Origin: DASQZT01 sp963728965
GTDB taxonomy: Bacteria > Acidobacteriota > Terriglobia > Bryobacterales > Bryobacteraceae
Direction: 5' to 3'
NCBI GenBank assembly: GCA_963728965.1
Contig: CAVSMH010000004.1
Location: 46,611 to 110,610 of the forward strand
DNA: 64,000 nt
Made by a program: the position numbers and the translations under genes. The notes under the pieces were generated by a model. The model saw only the letters and a list, made by a program, of their open reading frames with translations. It had not been told where the DNA came from and searched no databases. This document shows positions 1-8,552 of the stretch, piece by piece. How positions within the stretch are numbered: the first letter of the stretch is position 1; every line of letters starts with the position of its first letter.

Positions 1-846
1 GCCCCCGGAAAACGCCAGGATCAGCGCCAGCCGGTGCCCCAGGCGGTCGATCGTCCGCCCCGCAATGGGCGTGATGACCGCGCCCACCAAGTAGACCACG
101 AACAGGAACGCCAGGGCCTGCGTGCTCAGCTGGAACGGCGGCGCCGCCAGGTAGAAGTTGATGTAGGTGAAGGTAGCCAGCAGGGTGAACATGACGCAAA
201 ACGCCACGGCATAGGTGGCCACCAGGCGCCGGTTTCGCAAGTGCCGCAGCATGCCCTGAAGGTTCGAAGTTTCCGGATGGGCCCGCGCGAAATGGCGCCC
301 CGGCGGGAGCCATTTCCAGATGGCCGCGCCGCCCAGCGCGGTCAGCAGTGCCAGCGCCACGAATGCCCAGCGCCAGGAGGTATGCGCCGCCACCACCCCC
401 GCCACCATGCGCCCGCTGAATCCGCCCACTACCGTGCCGGTAACGTACGCCGCCACCGCCGCGCCGGCGCCCGTCTCCCATTCCTCATTGATGTAGGCGA
501 TCGTCACCGCGAAAATGCCCGGGGTGAACACGCCCTGCAAAAAACGCCAGAAAACGAGCTGCCCGAAGGTCTGCGACAGGGCCGCCAGGGCCGTCGGCGC
601 GGCCAGCAGAAACGCCGCCGGAATCATCACCCGCCGGCGACCGAACCGGTCGGAGACCGTTCCGGCCAGCGGCGCCGCCAGCGCCACGGCGATGGTGGAC
701 GCCGTCACCACCAGGCCCGCCGCTGCCGCCGACACGCGGAACTCCGCCGCCAGCAGCGGCAGCAACGGTTGCGGGGCGAAAAGTGTCAGGAACGCGCAGA
801 ACCCGGCACATACCACCGCCGCGGTGCGCGTACGGGAGGCCGGCAT
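1..846 (-). CDS. MFS transporter, 3' end beyond the window
   Basis: The minus strand is open from an ATG at 846 to the window edge, giving about 282 residues that begin MPASRTRTAAVVCAGF. The protein is a chain of hydrophobic helices. FAPQPLLPLL lies in the first helix and loop, and SDRFGRRRV is the classic loop 2-3 motif of the major facilitator superfamily; the related GRTIDRLGHR recurs near the window edge in the second half. Such proteins export drugs or small metabolites across the inner membrane using the proton gradient. The layout resembles the YnfM/arabinose-efflux group, but the substrate cannot be told. The gene is divergent from the sensor kinase at 913, with only 66 bp between the starts, so the promoters probably share that gap. 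Family assignment is secure; the end is missing. Confidence 0.85.
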   Translation of the reverse strand, partial: MPASRTRTAAVVCAGFCAFLTLFAPQPLLPLLAAEFRVSAAAAGLVVTASTIAVALAAPLAGTVSDRFGRRRVMIPAAFLLAAPTALAALSQTFGQLVFWRFLQGVFTPGIFAVTIAYINEEWETGAGAAVAAYVTGTVVGGFSGRMVAGVVAAHTSWRWAFVALALLTALGGAAIWKWLPPGRHFARAHPETSNLQGMLRHLRNRRLVATYAVAFCVMFTLLATFTYINFYLAAPPFQLSTQALAFLFVVYLVGAVITPIAGRTIDRLGHRLALILAFSGG

Positions 847-912
847 TGTTCTTCTCGTACTGTAACAGGTCGGGGAAATGGGGGCCGAACCCCCGATATA
901 CTGAAAGCAACG

Positions 913-3867
913 GTGAAAGCCAGATTGATCGTGCTCGCGGCGGGTGGGGCGGTTCTGTTCGGCCTGGTGCCGCGGGACGCGTTTGCGCTCGACCCGCGGA
1001 AGAGCCTCTCCCAGTACTCCCGCATGGTCTGGACCCAGGAGCACGGGCTGCCCCAGGACACCATTCGGGCCATCACCCAGACCGCCGACGGCTACCTGTG
1101 GCTGGGCACCGATGAAGGCTTGGCGCGCTTCGACGGGTACGACTTCGTGGCCTTCAGCAAATCCAACAGCGACTTGCCCGCCAACTCCATTACGGCGCTG
1201 GCATCCGCCACCGATGGGTCGCTGTGGATCGGCACGCCCAACGGCCTCACGCGCTATCGCGCCCGCCAGTTCCGCACCTACACCACCCGGCAGGGTCTGC
1301 CGGATGACGCGATCACCGCCCTGTACGAGGACCACGCCGGAACGCTGTGGATCGTAGCGGGCGTCTACCTCTGCCGTTTTCATGACGGCCGATTCACCAG
1401 CTTCGCACCCGGCGCCGATCTGCCCGTCACGGCGGCCAGAATCATCCGCGAGGACCGTAATCACGACCTCTGGATCGCCGGTTTCAGCGCCATTGTCCGG
1501 ATGTCAGCCGGCAAGTTTGTGCCCATGGTGGACGCGCGGACGCTCGCCGGCGACATTGTCACCTGCATGGTGGCGGACCCGGCCGGCAATCTCTGGATCG
1601 GCGGCAGCACCGGCGTGATCGTCCGGTCCGCAACCGGCGGAGTCCGCCGCTTCGGGCAAGCCCAGGGGCTGCCCGATGCGTTCGTCAGGGCCCTCTGGGA
1701 GGACCGCGACGGCAATATCTGGGTCGGAACCAACGCCGGCATTGCGCGCCTGGACGGCGACCGTTTCGTGGCTCCCGCCGACGGGGAACTCCACGATCAA
1801 GCCCAGGTGCGCTGCCTCTTCGAAGATCGCGAGGGCGACCTGTGGGTGGGAGCCAACGATGGCCTGACCCGGTATCGCGACGCCACCTTGGCGGTCTACG
1901 GCAAGAGCGAAGGGTTGCCGAGCGATGAGCCCAACACCGTATTTCAGGATCACGCCGGGCGGATCTGGGTGGGCTTCCACGATAGCGGCCTGATGCTCTT
2001 CTCGCGCCAGGCCAGGCGCGTGTTCACCACCCGCGACGGCCTGCCCAATAACGAGATCTTCTCGATTCGCGAGACGCGCGGCGGCGACCTTCTGATCGGC
2101 GCCCGGGGCGGGCTGGTGCGCATGCACAGCGACCGCTTCACTACCTTCCGTCCGCCGGACACGCTGGGCCGGCAGAGCGTCTTCGATGCCATGGAGGATT
2201 CGAGCGGCCGAATCTGGCTGGCCGCGGCCGGGGGATTGGCCGTACTGGAGAACGGGCGCTATCGCATGCTGGTGCCCAACGAGCCGCTGCTGGTGAGCTC
2301 GTTCGTGACGCTGATGCAATCCCGCGACGGCGCGGTCTGGGCGGGCACCTACGGCAAGGGTCTCTGGCGCTTCCAGGGCGACTCGATCCGCCAATTCACC
2401 ACTGCCGACGGGCTGTCGAGCGACCAGATCCGTTCCCTGCACGAGGATTCCGGCGGCACACTGTGGATCGGCACCTTCGGCGGCGGGCTGGATACCTACC
2501 GCGACGGCCGGTTCCAGAACTTCACCGCCAGGGACGGCCTGCTGAGCGACAACGTGGCCGATGTCATGGACGATGGAACAGCCCTGTGGTTGAGCACCAC
2601 CCGCGGCATCTGCCGCATCCCGCGAAAGCAGCTGGCGGAGTTCGCCGCCGGCTACCGCAAGCAACTGGAGCCCACCAATTTCGGTGTGGCTGATGGATTG
2701 CGCAGCGCGCAGTGCTCGCCCAGCTATCCCATCGGCGGCGGCGGGAATCGCACGTCCGATGGCCGCCTGTGGTTCACCACCAGCCAGGGCCTGGCGGTCT
2801 TCGATCCCGCGGCGCGCACCGCGGCTGCCGTGTCTCCGGCGGTTCACCTGGTGGAAATGAGTGTGGATGGCCGGCCGTTCGATTTCCTGCACCACTCGCG
2901 CATCGGGCCGCGCACGGGCCGAATCCAGATCCGCTACACGGGAATTCATCTCAGCGCCCCGGACCGTGTGCGCTACTCCTACCGCCTGGAGGGGCTCGAC
3001 CCGGACTGGGTGCGCGCGGTCAACCGCCGGGTCATCAACTACAACAGCCTGCGCTACGGCCGGTACCGCTTTACCGTGCGTGCCGAGATCCTGCCCGGCG
3101 GCCCGTCGAGCGAACGCACCTACGCCTTCGAGGTGCTTCCCAGTTACTACGAGACGGCCTGGTTTCGCCTGCTCTGCGCAGCGCTACTTGCGGCCGGCGC
3201 CTGGGCCGTATACCAGCTTCGCCTGCGGCGCATCCGGTCGCGCTTCGCGCTGGTGCTGGCGGAGCGCGCGCGGCTGGCGCGCGAGATTCACGACACCCTG
3301 GCCCAGGGATTCGTCGGCATCTCCTCGCAATTGGATGCCGTGGCCCTCTGCATGCCGGACGAGGCCACTCCGGCGCGGAAGTACCTCGACCTAGCACGCC
3401 GGATGGCCCGCCACAGCCTGACCGAGGCGCGGCGTTCGGTGATGGACCTCCGGGCGTCGGCGCTCGAAGGACAGGACCTCGCCGCCGCCCTCGAATCCGG
3501 CACGCGCATGTGGACCGCCGGTTCCGAAGTGCAGGTGGCCGTCGAGGTGAGCGGCGCGCGCCGAGAGCTGCCTCAGGAGAAGGAGCAGCACCTCCTCCGC
3601 ATTGCGCAGGAGGCCGTCACCAACGTCCTCAAGCATGCCGGCGCGAGCCGGATTCTGATCAGGCTGCACATGGAGGAGCGAAAGTTGTACCTGCGGATCC
3701 ACGACGACGGCCACGGCTTCGAACAGGATGGCGTGTTCACCGCCGCCGGTGGGCATTTCGGCCTGCTCGGCATGCGGGAGCGCGCCGAGCGGCTGGGAGG
3801 CGAGTTCCGCCTGGCCAGTCATCCCGGGGAGGGGACGGAAGTGGAAGTGAAGGTCCCGCTGCCGTGA
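913..3867 (+). CDS. Two-component sensor histidine kinase with periplasmic beta-propeller (Reg_prop/Y_Y_Y)
   Basis: The frame is open far upstream, but protein-like sequence starts at GTG 913, which begins a signal peptide (about residues 1-25). Residues 40-690 are repeated LWIGT/IWVGTN units typical of Reg_prop beta-propeller blades. A Y_Y_Y domain follows (YSYRLEGLDPDW), then one membrane helix near 750 and a cytoplasmic HisKA_3 kinase. The phosphoacceptor is His793 in LAREIHDTLAQGF; the ATPase domain has the N box EAVTNVLKHAG and the G boxes DDGHGF and GHFGLLGMRERAE. At 984 residues it has the usual size of these kinases, which are common in Acidobacteriota and Bacteroidota and often sense carbohydrates. 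The stop overlaps the start of the response regulator by one base, so the two are translationally coupled. The ligand is unknown. Confidence 0.9.
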   Translation: MKARLIVLAAGGAVLFGLVPRDAFALDPRKSLSQYSRMVWTQEHGLPQDTIRAITQTADGYLWLGTDEGLARFDGYDFVAFSKSNSDLPANSITALASATDGSLWIGTPNGLTRYRARQFRTYTTRQGLPDDAITALYEDHAGTLWIVAGVYLCRFHDGRFTSFAPGADLPVTAARIIREDRNHDLWIAGFSAIVRMSAGKFVPMVDARTLAGDIVTCMVADPAGNLWIGGSTGVIVRSATGGVRRFGQAQGLPDAFVRALWEDRDGNIWVGTNAGIARLDGDRFVAPADGELHDQAQVRCLFEDREGDLWVGANDGLTRYRDATLAVYGKSEGLPSDEPNTVFQDHAGRIWVGFHDSGLMLFSRQARRVFTTRDGLPNNEIFSIRETRGGDLLIGARGGLVRMHSDRFTTFRPPDTLGRQSVFDAMEDSSGRIWLAAAGGLAVLENGRYRMLVPNEPLLVSSFVTLMQSRDGAVWAGTYGKGLWRFQGDSIRQFTTADGLSSDQIRSLHEDSGGTLWIGTFGGGLDTYRDGRFQNFTARDGLLSDNVADVMDDGTALWLSTTRGICRIPRKQLAEFAAGYRKQLEPTNFGVADGLRSAQCSPSYPIGGGGNRTSDGRLWFTTSQGLAVFDPAARTAAAVSPAVHLVEMSVDGRPFDFLHHSRIGPRTGRIQIRYTGIHLSAPDRVRYSYRLEGLDPDWVRAVNRRVINYNSLRYGRYRFTVRAEILPGGPSSERTYAFEVLPSYYETAWFRLLCAALLAAGAWAVYQLRLRRIRSRFALVLAERARLAREIHDTLAQGFVGISSQLDAVALCMPDEATPARKYLDLARRMARHSLTEARRSVMDLRASALEGQDLAAALESGTRMWTAGSEVQVAVEVSGARRELPQEKEQHLLRIAQEAVTNVLKHAGASRILIRLHMEERKLYLRIHDDGHGFEQDGVFTAAGGHFGLLGMRERAERLGGEFRLASHPGEGTEVEVKVPLP

Positions 3868-4502
3868 TGGACGGCGGTACGATCGGCAAAATCCGCATCC
3901 TGGTCGCCGAGGATCACCTCGTGGCCCGGGTCGGGGTGACCACCATCGTCAGCATGCAGCCCGACATGGAGGTGGTGGCCGAGGCGGCGAACGGCCAGCA
4001 GGCGGTCGAGCTTTTCCGGGAGCATCTGCCCGATGTCGCCCTGCTCGACATGCGTATGCCGGTGATGTCGGGCGTGGAGGCCGCCGCGGCGATTCGCGCC
4101 GAGCACCCCCAGGCGCGCATGATCGCGTTGACGACTTACGGCGGGGACGAGGACATCCGCCGGGCGCTCGCCGCCGGCGTGAAGGCCTACCTGACGAAGG
4201 ACGTGCTGCACGATGAGCTCCTGAAGGCCATCCGCGCCGTCCAGGCCGGCCAGACCTATCTGCCGGCCGTCGTGGCCGCCGCCCTGGCCGCGCAAATGCC
4301 TCGCCCTGACCTCAGCGCCCGCGAAGTGCAGGTGTTGGAGCTGATTGTGCGGGGTTTGGCGAACAAGCAGATCGCCTATGCTTTGAGCATCGCCGAACAC
4401 ACGGTCAAGAACCACGTCAAGAGCATTCTCAGCAAGCTCGGCGCCCAGGACCGCACCCAGGCTGCCACCTTCGCCATTCAGCGAGGCATCATTCATCTCT
4501 GA
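3867..4502 (+). CDS. NarL/FixJ-family response regulator
   Basis: The gene encodes 211 residues. It starts at the ATG that overlaps the kinase stop codon (TGATG), although the frame is open far upstream. The receiver domain (about 8-125) has acidic residues Glu15/Asp16, the phosphoacceptor Asp61 in LLDMRMPVMSG, a Thr switch in ALTTYGGDED and Lys in YLTKDV. The output domain (about 145-211) is a LuxR-type helix-turn-helix with LSAREVQVLELIVRGLANK and TVKNHVKSILSKL. It is the cognate partner of the kinase at 913-3867. Its targets are not known; the RND efflux operon about 700 bp downstream on the same strand is a plausible candidate but unproven. Confidence 0.93.
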   Translation: MDGGTIGKIRILVAEDHLVARVGVTTIVSMQPDMEVVAEAANGQQAVELFREHLPDVALLDMRMPVMSGVEAAAAIRAEHPQARMIALTTYGGDEDIRRALAAGVKAYLTKDVLHDELLKAIRAVQAGQTYLPAVVAAALAAQMPRPDLSAREVQVLELIVRGLANKQIAYALSIAEHTVKNHVKSILSKLGAQDRTQAATFAIQRGIIHL

Positions 4503-4587
4503 AGGCACGATACTGCCGCGTGCCCACAATTGACAGCCTCTCCAAGGTGAATAGAAGTTCTGTGCCGGGACGCACGCTTGCTTCTTA

Positions 4588-5035
4588 GGGGCGTGATCCC
4601 ATCGACCTGGTGAAGTTCGCGGTCTGGGCAAGCGTCCCCGACACCCTCTTCAATGACCTGGTACATCGGCGATAACACCGGAGCCGATCCGCTTTCCGGG
4701 ACGATCCTTGCCACCGACACGGTGGCCCCGGTGGCTACCCCCGGGGCTCGCATTGGACGCCGGAACCACCTACTGGCTCCAGCTTGCCGATGCCGTAACC
4801 TTACAACGGCTTTCCGATCTACTGGGATCAAAGCGACGGCCCCTCGGCGGGCTACATCAACGATTTTGGGACCCTTCCCGCCGGCGGTCCATGCAACGGC
4901 GCCTGCACCGGGTCGGAGTCCTTTCAGTTGCTGAGCGTCACCAACACGGAGAGCCAGGTTCCCGAACCCATGACTTGGACGATGCTGGGTAGCGGACTGG
5001 TGCTCCTGGGCTGCGTCCGCCGCCGAAAACAATAG
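4588..5035 (+). pseudogene. Decayed PEP-CTERM sorting-signal protein
   Basis: The stretch ends in VPEPMTWTMLGSGLVLLG followed by CVRRRKQ and a TAG stop at 5033-5035. This is a PEP-CTERM signal: a PEP motif, a hydrophobic helix and an Arg-rich tail, recognised by exosortase. Upstream, protein-like pieces lie in three frames: MTWYIGDNTGADPLSGTI, then LDAGTTYWLQLADA, then FPIYWDQSDGPSAGYINDFG, which leads into the tail. They need at least two single-base frame changes, near 4740 and 4800, to form one protein. No clear start or signal peptide survives. The product would have been an exported extracellular-matrix type protein of unknown function. This remnant fills the gap between the response regulator and the RND operon. 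Sequencing error is an alternative explanation for the frame changes. Confidence 0.7.
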
Positions 5036-5207
5036 GGAATCGCCGGGAGTTCGGGGGAAGACAGTCGGCGCCTGCCTGCGGGCGCCGGCCCCCGGCCGGT
5101 TTCGCCGCGGCGATTTCGCCGCTCTCCGCCCTCCCCTGTAGCCCCAAAGGGCTAGCCAGGACGCCTCGCAACCATCTGGTATCATTGGGGATACATCCCT
5201 TTCAGAT

Positions 5208-8200
5208 ATGTGGATAGTGCGACTGGCCCTGCGGCGGCCGTATACGTTCGTGGTCATCGCGGTGCTCATCGCGATCCTCGGCGTCAGCGCGTGCATCACG
5301 ATGCCGGTGGATATTTTCCCCTACATCGACATTCCCGTGGTTAGCGTGGTCTGGAGCTACAACGGGCTCTCGCCCGAGGAGATGGAGAAGCGCATGGTCA
5401 CCATCTTCGAACGGGCGCTCACCACCACGGTGAACGATATCGAGCACATCGAATCGCAGTCCTACAACGGCGTTTCGGTAACGCGCATCTATTTCCAGCC
5501 GAATGCCAAGGTGGAAGTGGCGCTGTCGCAGGTCACGGCCATCTCGCAAACGCTGTTGCGCATTTTCCCGCCCGGCACGACTCCGCCCAGCGTGATCAAA
5601 TACGATGCCTCGGCCGTACCCGTTCTGCAACTGGGGCTGGAAAGCCCCACCATGAGCGAGCAGGAACTGTTCGACTACGGGCAGAACTTCATCCGCACCC
5701 AACTGGCCACCATCCAGGGAGCGTCGGTCCCGCTGCCGTACGGAGGCCGGTTCCGCAGCATCATGGTGGATCTGATTCCCGAGGCCATGTACGCCAGGGG
5801 TCTGTCCGCGGCGGACGTGTCGGTAGCGCTCGGCAACCAGAATCTGATTCTACCCGCGGGCACGGCCAAGATCGGCGACAAGGACTATCAGATCAAGCTC
5901 AACAGCAGCCCGCGGGTGCTTGACGAGATGAACGACCTGCCGGTCAAAGTGGTCAACGGCGCCACGGTGTATCTTCGCGATGTGGCGCAAGTGCGCGACG
6001 GGTACTCCGTCCAGACCAGTATCGTCCGCACCAATGGCGGGCGCGGCGCCCTGCTCACTGTGATGCGCAACGGGAAGGCCTCCACGCTGGCGGTGGTCAA
6101 CAATGTCAAGCGGGCGCTGCCCCGCATCCTGGCCGGCCTGCCCACGTCGCTGCACGTGCGGCAACTTTTCGATCAGTCGCTGTTCGTGCGCTCGGCCATT
6201 AATGGCGTCGTGCGCGAGGCGGTGTCTGCGGCGATCCTGACCGGCCTGATGATTCTCATGTTCCTGGGAAGCTGGCGCAGCACCGTGATCGTCTGCATCT
6301 CGATCCCGCTTTCGATCCTGGTGTCGCTGATCGTGCTGAGCATGATGGGCCAGACCATCAACGTGATGACTCTGGGGGGGCTCGCCCTGGCGGTGGGGAT
6401 CCTGGTGGACGACGCCACTGTGACCATCGAGAACACGCATCGCAACATGGCCATGCGCAAGCCCCTGGTGCGGGCTGTGCTCGACGGCGCGCAGCAGATC
6501 GCGGCGCCGGCCTTCGTTTCGACGCTCTCGATCTGTATCGTGTTCGTGCCCGTCCTCCTGCTCACCGGCGCGGCCAAATTTCTGTTCACGCCGCTGGCCA
6601 TGGCGGTGGTGTTCGCCATGATGGCGTCCTACTTCCTCTCGCGAACGCTGGTTCCGACGATGATGCACTATATGCTCGGCCCGGAGATGACGCTCTATGC
6701 GGGGGGTGAGCACGGGCAGGGCGGCCGGGGCCTCATCTGGAGGATGCACTACCGGTTCAACCGCCGCTTCGAGCTGATGCGGGCCTCCTACACGTCCCTG
6801 CTGCACTGGTGCCTGGACCATCGCGGGCTGGTGCTGACCGGTTTCGGAATCTTCGTAGCCGGGTCGCTGTTGCTCACCCGGCTCATCGGACAGGACTTTT
6901 TCCCAACCGTCGATTCCGGACAGATGCGGCTTCACGCGCGCGCCCCTTCGGGGACCCGGATCGAACAGACGGAAGTTATTTTCGCCGATATCGAACGCGA
7001 GATCCGGCAGACGATTCCGCGCCACGAGATCGCCAACATCATCGACAACATCGGCATCCCCAACGGCGGCTTCAACCTGGCGTTCGGCGACAATCCGACC
7101 CTGGGGGTGAGTGACGGCGATATTCTGATCTCGCTCAACGCGGAAGGGCACGGCTCCACCGCCGACTATACCGATCAGCTCCGCAAGCGGCTGCGGCAGA
7201 AGTTTCCGGACGTGGCCTTCTTCTTCGAGGCCGCCAATATCACCAACCAGATCCTGAATTTCGGGCTGCCGGCGCCCATCGACGTGCAGGTGGTCGGCCG
7301 CAACGCCGCCGCGAATTACGAAATCGCCCGCCAGCTTCAGCGCGAGATCGACCGGATTCCCGGTGCGGCGGACGTGCACATTCACCAGGTCGTGGATTAT
7401 CCGGAAATCCGCGTGAACGTGGACCGCGCCAAGGCCGGGCAGGTGGGGTTGACGCAAAAAGACGTCTCCACCAGCCTGCTGATTTCGCTCTCGGGCAGCT
7501 CCCAGATCTCCCCCACCCAGTGGCTCGACTGGTCGAGCGGCGTCAGCTACTTCGTCGCCATTCAGACCCCGCAGTACCGGATGAACTCGCTCGAGGCGAT
7601 CCTGCGCACCCCAGTGGGCGCGCCCGCCGGCAGCATCAACTCCAATTCGCCTACGTCGCTGGCCGGCTCCTCCAACAGCGGCGCGGCTTCGGTGGGAGCG
7701 GGCCCCAACCAGGCTTCGCTGGCCTACGGCAATCCGGGAGCGCTGGCCGGCGGACCGCAGCTTCTCTCCAACCTGGCCGGCGTAAGCCGGGGCATGGCGC
7801 CGCAAATCGTCAATCACTACAACGTGCAGCCTGTATTCGACGTGTACGCCAATATCGACCGCCGCGACCTCGGCTCGGTGGGGTCGGCGGTGGAGAAAAT
7901 CGTGGACCGCATGTCGGCCAAACTGCCGCGCGGGAGTACGCTCGAACTGCGCGGCCAGGTGGCCACCATGGAGAGTTCGTTCTATCGCCTCGGCATCGGC
8001 CTGATTTTCGCGGTGGTGCTGGTCTACCTGGTGATGGCGGTCAATTTTCAATCCTGGCTCGATCCGTTCATCATCCTGATGGCCCTTCCCGGCGCGCTCG
8101 CGGGCATCGTCTGGATTCTGTTCGTGACGCAGACTTCCTTCAGCGTGCCTTCGCTCATGGGCTCGATCATGTGCATCGGGGTGGCGACCGCCAACAGCAT

Positions 8201-8552
8201 CCTGCTGGTGGTTTTCGCTAACGACCAGCGCGAGGAGGGCATGGACTCGCGCTCGGCGGCTCTCTCGGCGGGCCACACCCGCATCCGTCCGGTGCTCATG
8301 ACCGCCGGCGCCATGATCATCGGCATGATGCCGATGGCCCTCGGTTTGGGGGAAGGCGGAGAACAGAACGCGCCGCTCGGCCGGGCCGTGATTGGCGGAC
8401 TCGTGCTGGCCACCATCACCACCCTGTTTGTAGTTCCGCTGGTCTACAGTTTGCTGCGCACCAGGCCTCCCCTGGACCACGAACGGAGGCTGGCGGAAGA
8501 AGAGAAAGAATACTACCGGGATGAGATCCAGTTCCGTGAGGATTTGCAATGA
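5208..8552 (+). CDS. RND efflux pump permease, HAE1/AcrB-like
   Basis: The protein has 1114 residues, slightly longer than AcrB. It has the usual N-terminal helix, a large periplasmic porter domain, six helices, a second porter domain and a final helix bundle. The paired proton-relay aspartates Asp401/Asp402 sit in GILVDDATVTIEN, as in AcrB TM4. This inner-membrane proton antiporter would drive export through the adaptor and channel encoded next. A Ser/Gly/Asn/Ala-rich stretch at about residues 804-850 (GSINSNSPTSLAG onward) lies in the second periplasmic domain and looks like a lineage-specific loop. The start ATG follows a weak ribosome-binding region; the stop overlaps the adaptor start (ATGA at 8549). 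Substrates cannot be inferred. Confidence 0.93.
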   Translation: MWIVRLALRRPYTFVVIAVLIAILGVSACITMPVDIFPYIDIPVVSVVWSYNGLSPEEMEKRMVTIFERALTTTVNDIEHIESQSYNGVSVTRIYFQPNAKVEVALSQVTAISQTLLRIFPPGTTPPSVIKYDASAVPVLQLGLESPTMSEQELFDYGQNFIRTQLATIQGASVPLPYGGRFRSIMVDLIPEAMYARGLSAADVSVALGNQNLILPAGTAKIGDKDYQIKLNSSPRVLDEMNDLPVKVVNGATVYLRDVAQVRDGYSVQTSIVRTNGGRGALLTVMRNGKASTLAVVNNVKRALPRILAGLPTSLHVRQLFDQSLFVRSAINGVVREAVSAAILTGLMILMFLGSWRSTVIVCISIPLSILVSLIVLSMMGQTINVMTLGGLALAVGILVDDATVTIENTHRNMAMRKPLVRAVLDGAQQIAAPAFVSTLSICIVFVPVLLLTGAAKFLFTPLAMAVVFAMMASYFLSRTLVPTMMHYMLGPEMTLYAGGEHGQGGRGLIWRMHYRFNRRFELMRASYTSLLHWCLDHRGLVLTGFGIFVAGSLLLTRLIGQDFFPTVDSGQMRLHARAPSGTRIEQTEVIFADIEREIRQTIPRHEIANIIDNIGIPNGGFNLAFGDNPTLGVSDGDILISLNAEGHGSTADYTDQLRKRLRQKFPDVAFFFEAANITNQILNFGLPAPIDVQVVGRNAAANYEIARQLQREIDRIPGAADVHIHQVVDYPEIRVNVDRAKAGQVGLTQKDVSTSLLISLSGSSQISPTQWLDWSSGVSYFVAIQTPQYRMNSLEAILRTPVGAPAGSINSNSPTSLAGSSNSGAASVGAGPNQASLAYGNPGALAGGPQLLSNLAGVSRGMAPQIVNHYNVQPVFDVYANIDRRDLGSVGSAVEKIVDRMSAKLPRGSTLELRGQVATMESSFYRLGIGLIFAVVLVYLVMAVNFQSWLDPFIILMALPGALAGIVWILFVTQTSFSVPSLMGSIMCIGVATANSILLVVFANDQREEGMDSRSAALSAGHTRIRPVLMTAGAMIIGMMPMALGLGEGGEQNAPLGRAVIGGLVLATITTLFVVPLVYSLLRTRPPLDHERRLAEEEKEYYRDEIQFREDLQ

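Noticed and set aside
485..910. A 141-residue minus-strand ORF overlapping the MFS gene
   Set aside because: It is in another frame from the clear MFS protein, is Gly/Arg/Ala-rich and lacks protein-like pattern; it is a shadow produced by high GC.
34..912. N-terminal 293 codons of the kinase reading frame
   Set aside because: This part is antisense to the MFS gene and Arg/Gly-rich; the signal peptide starts at GTG 913.
4530..4557. TTGACA followed after 16 bp by TAGAAG, a possible promoter
   Set aside because: The -10 box is poor and the only gene downstream is a remnant; not enough to call.
5850..8549. An 899-residue minus-strand ORF opposite the RND permease
   Set aside because: Its His/Arg/Gly/Asp-rich composition is that of the complement of a GC-rich gene, and the plus-strand RND protein is certain.
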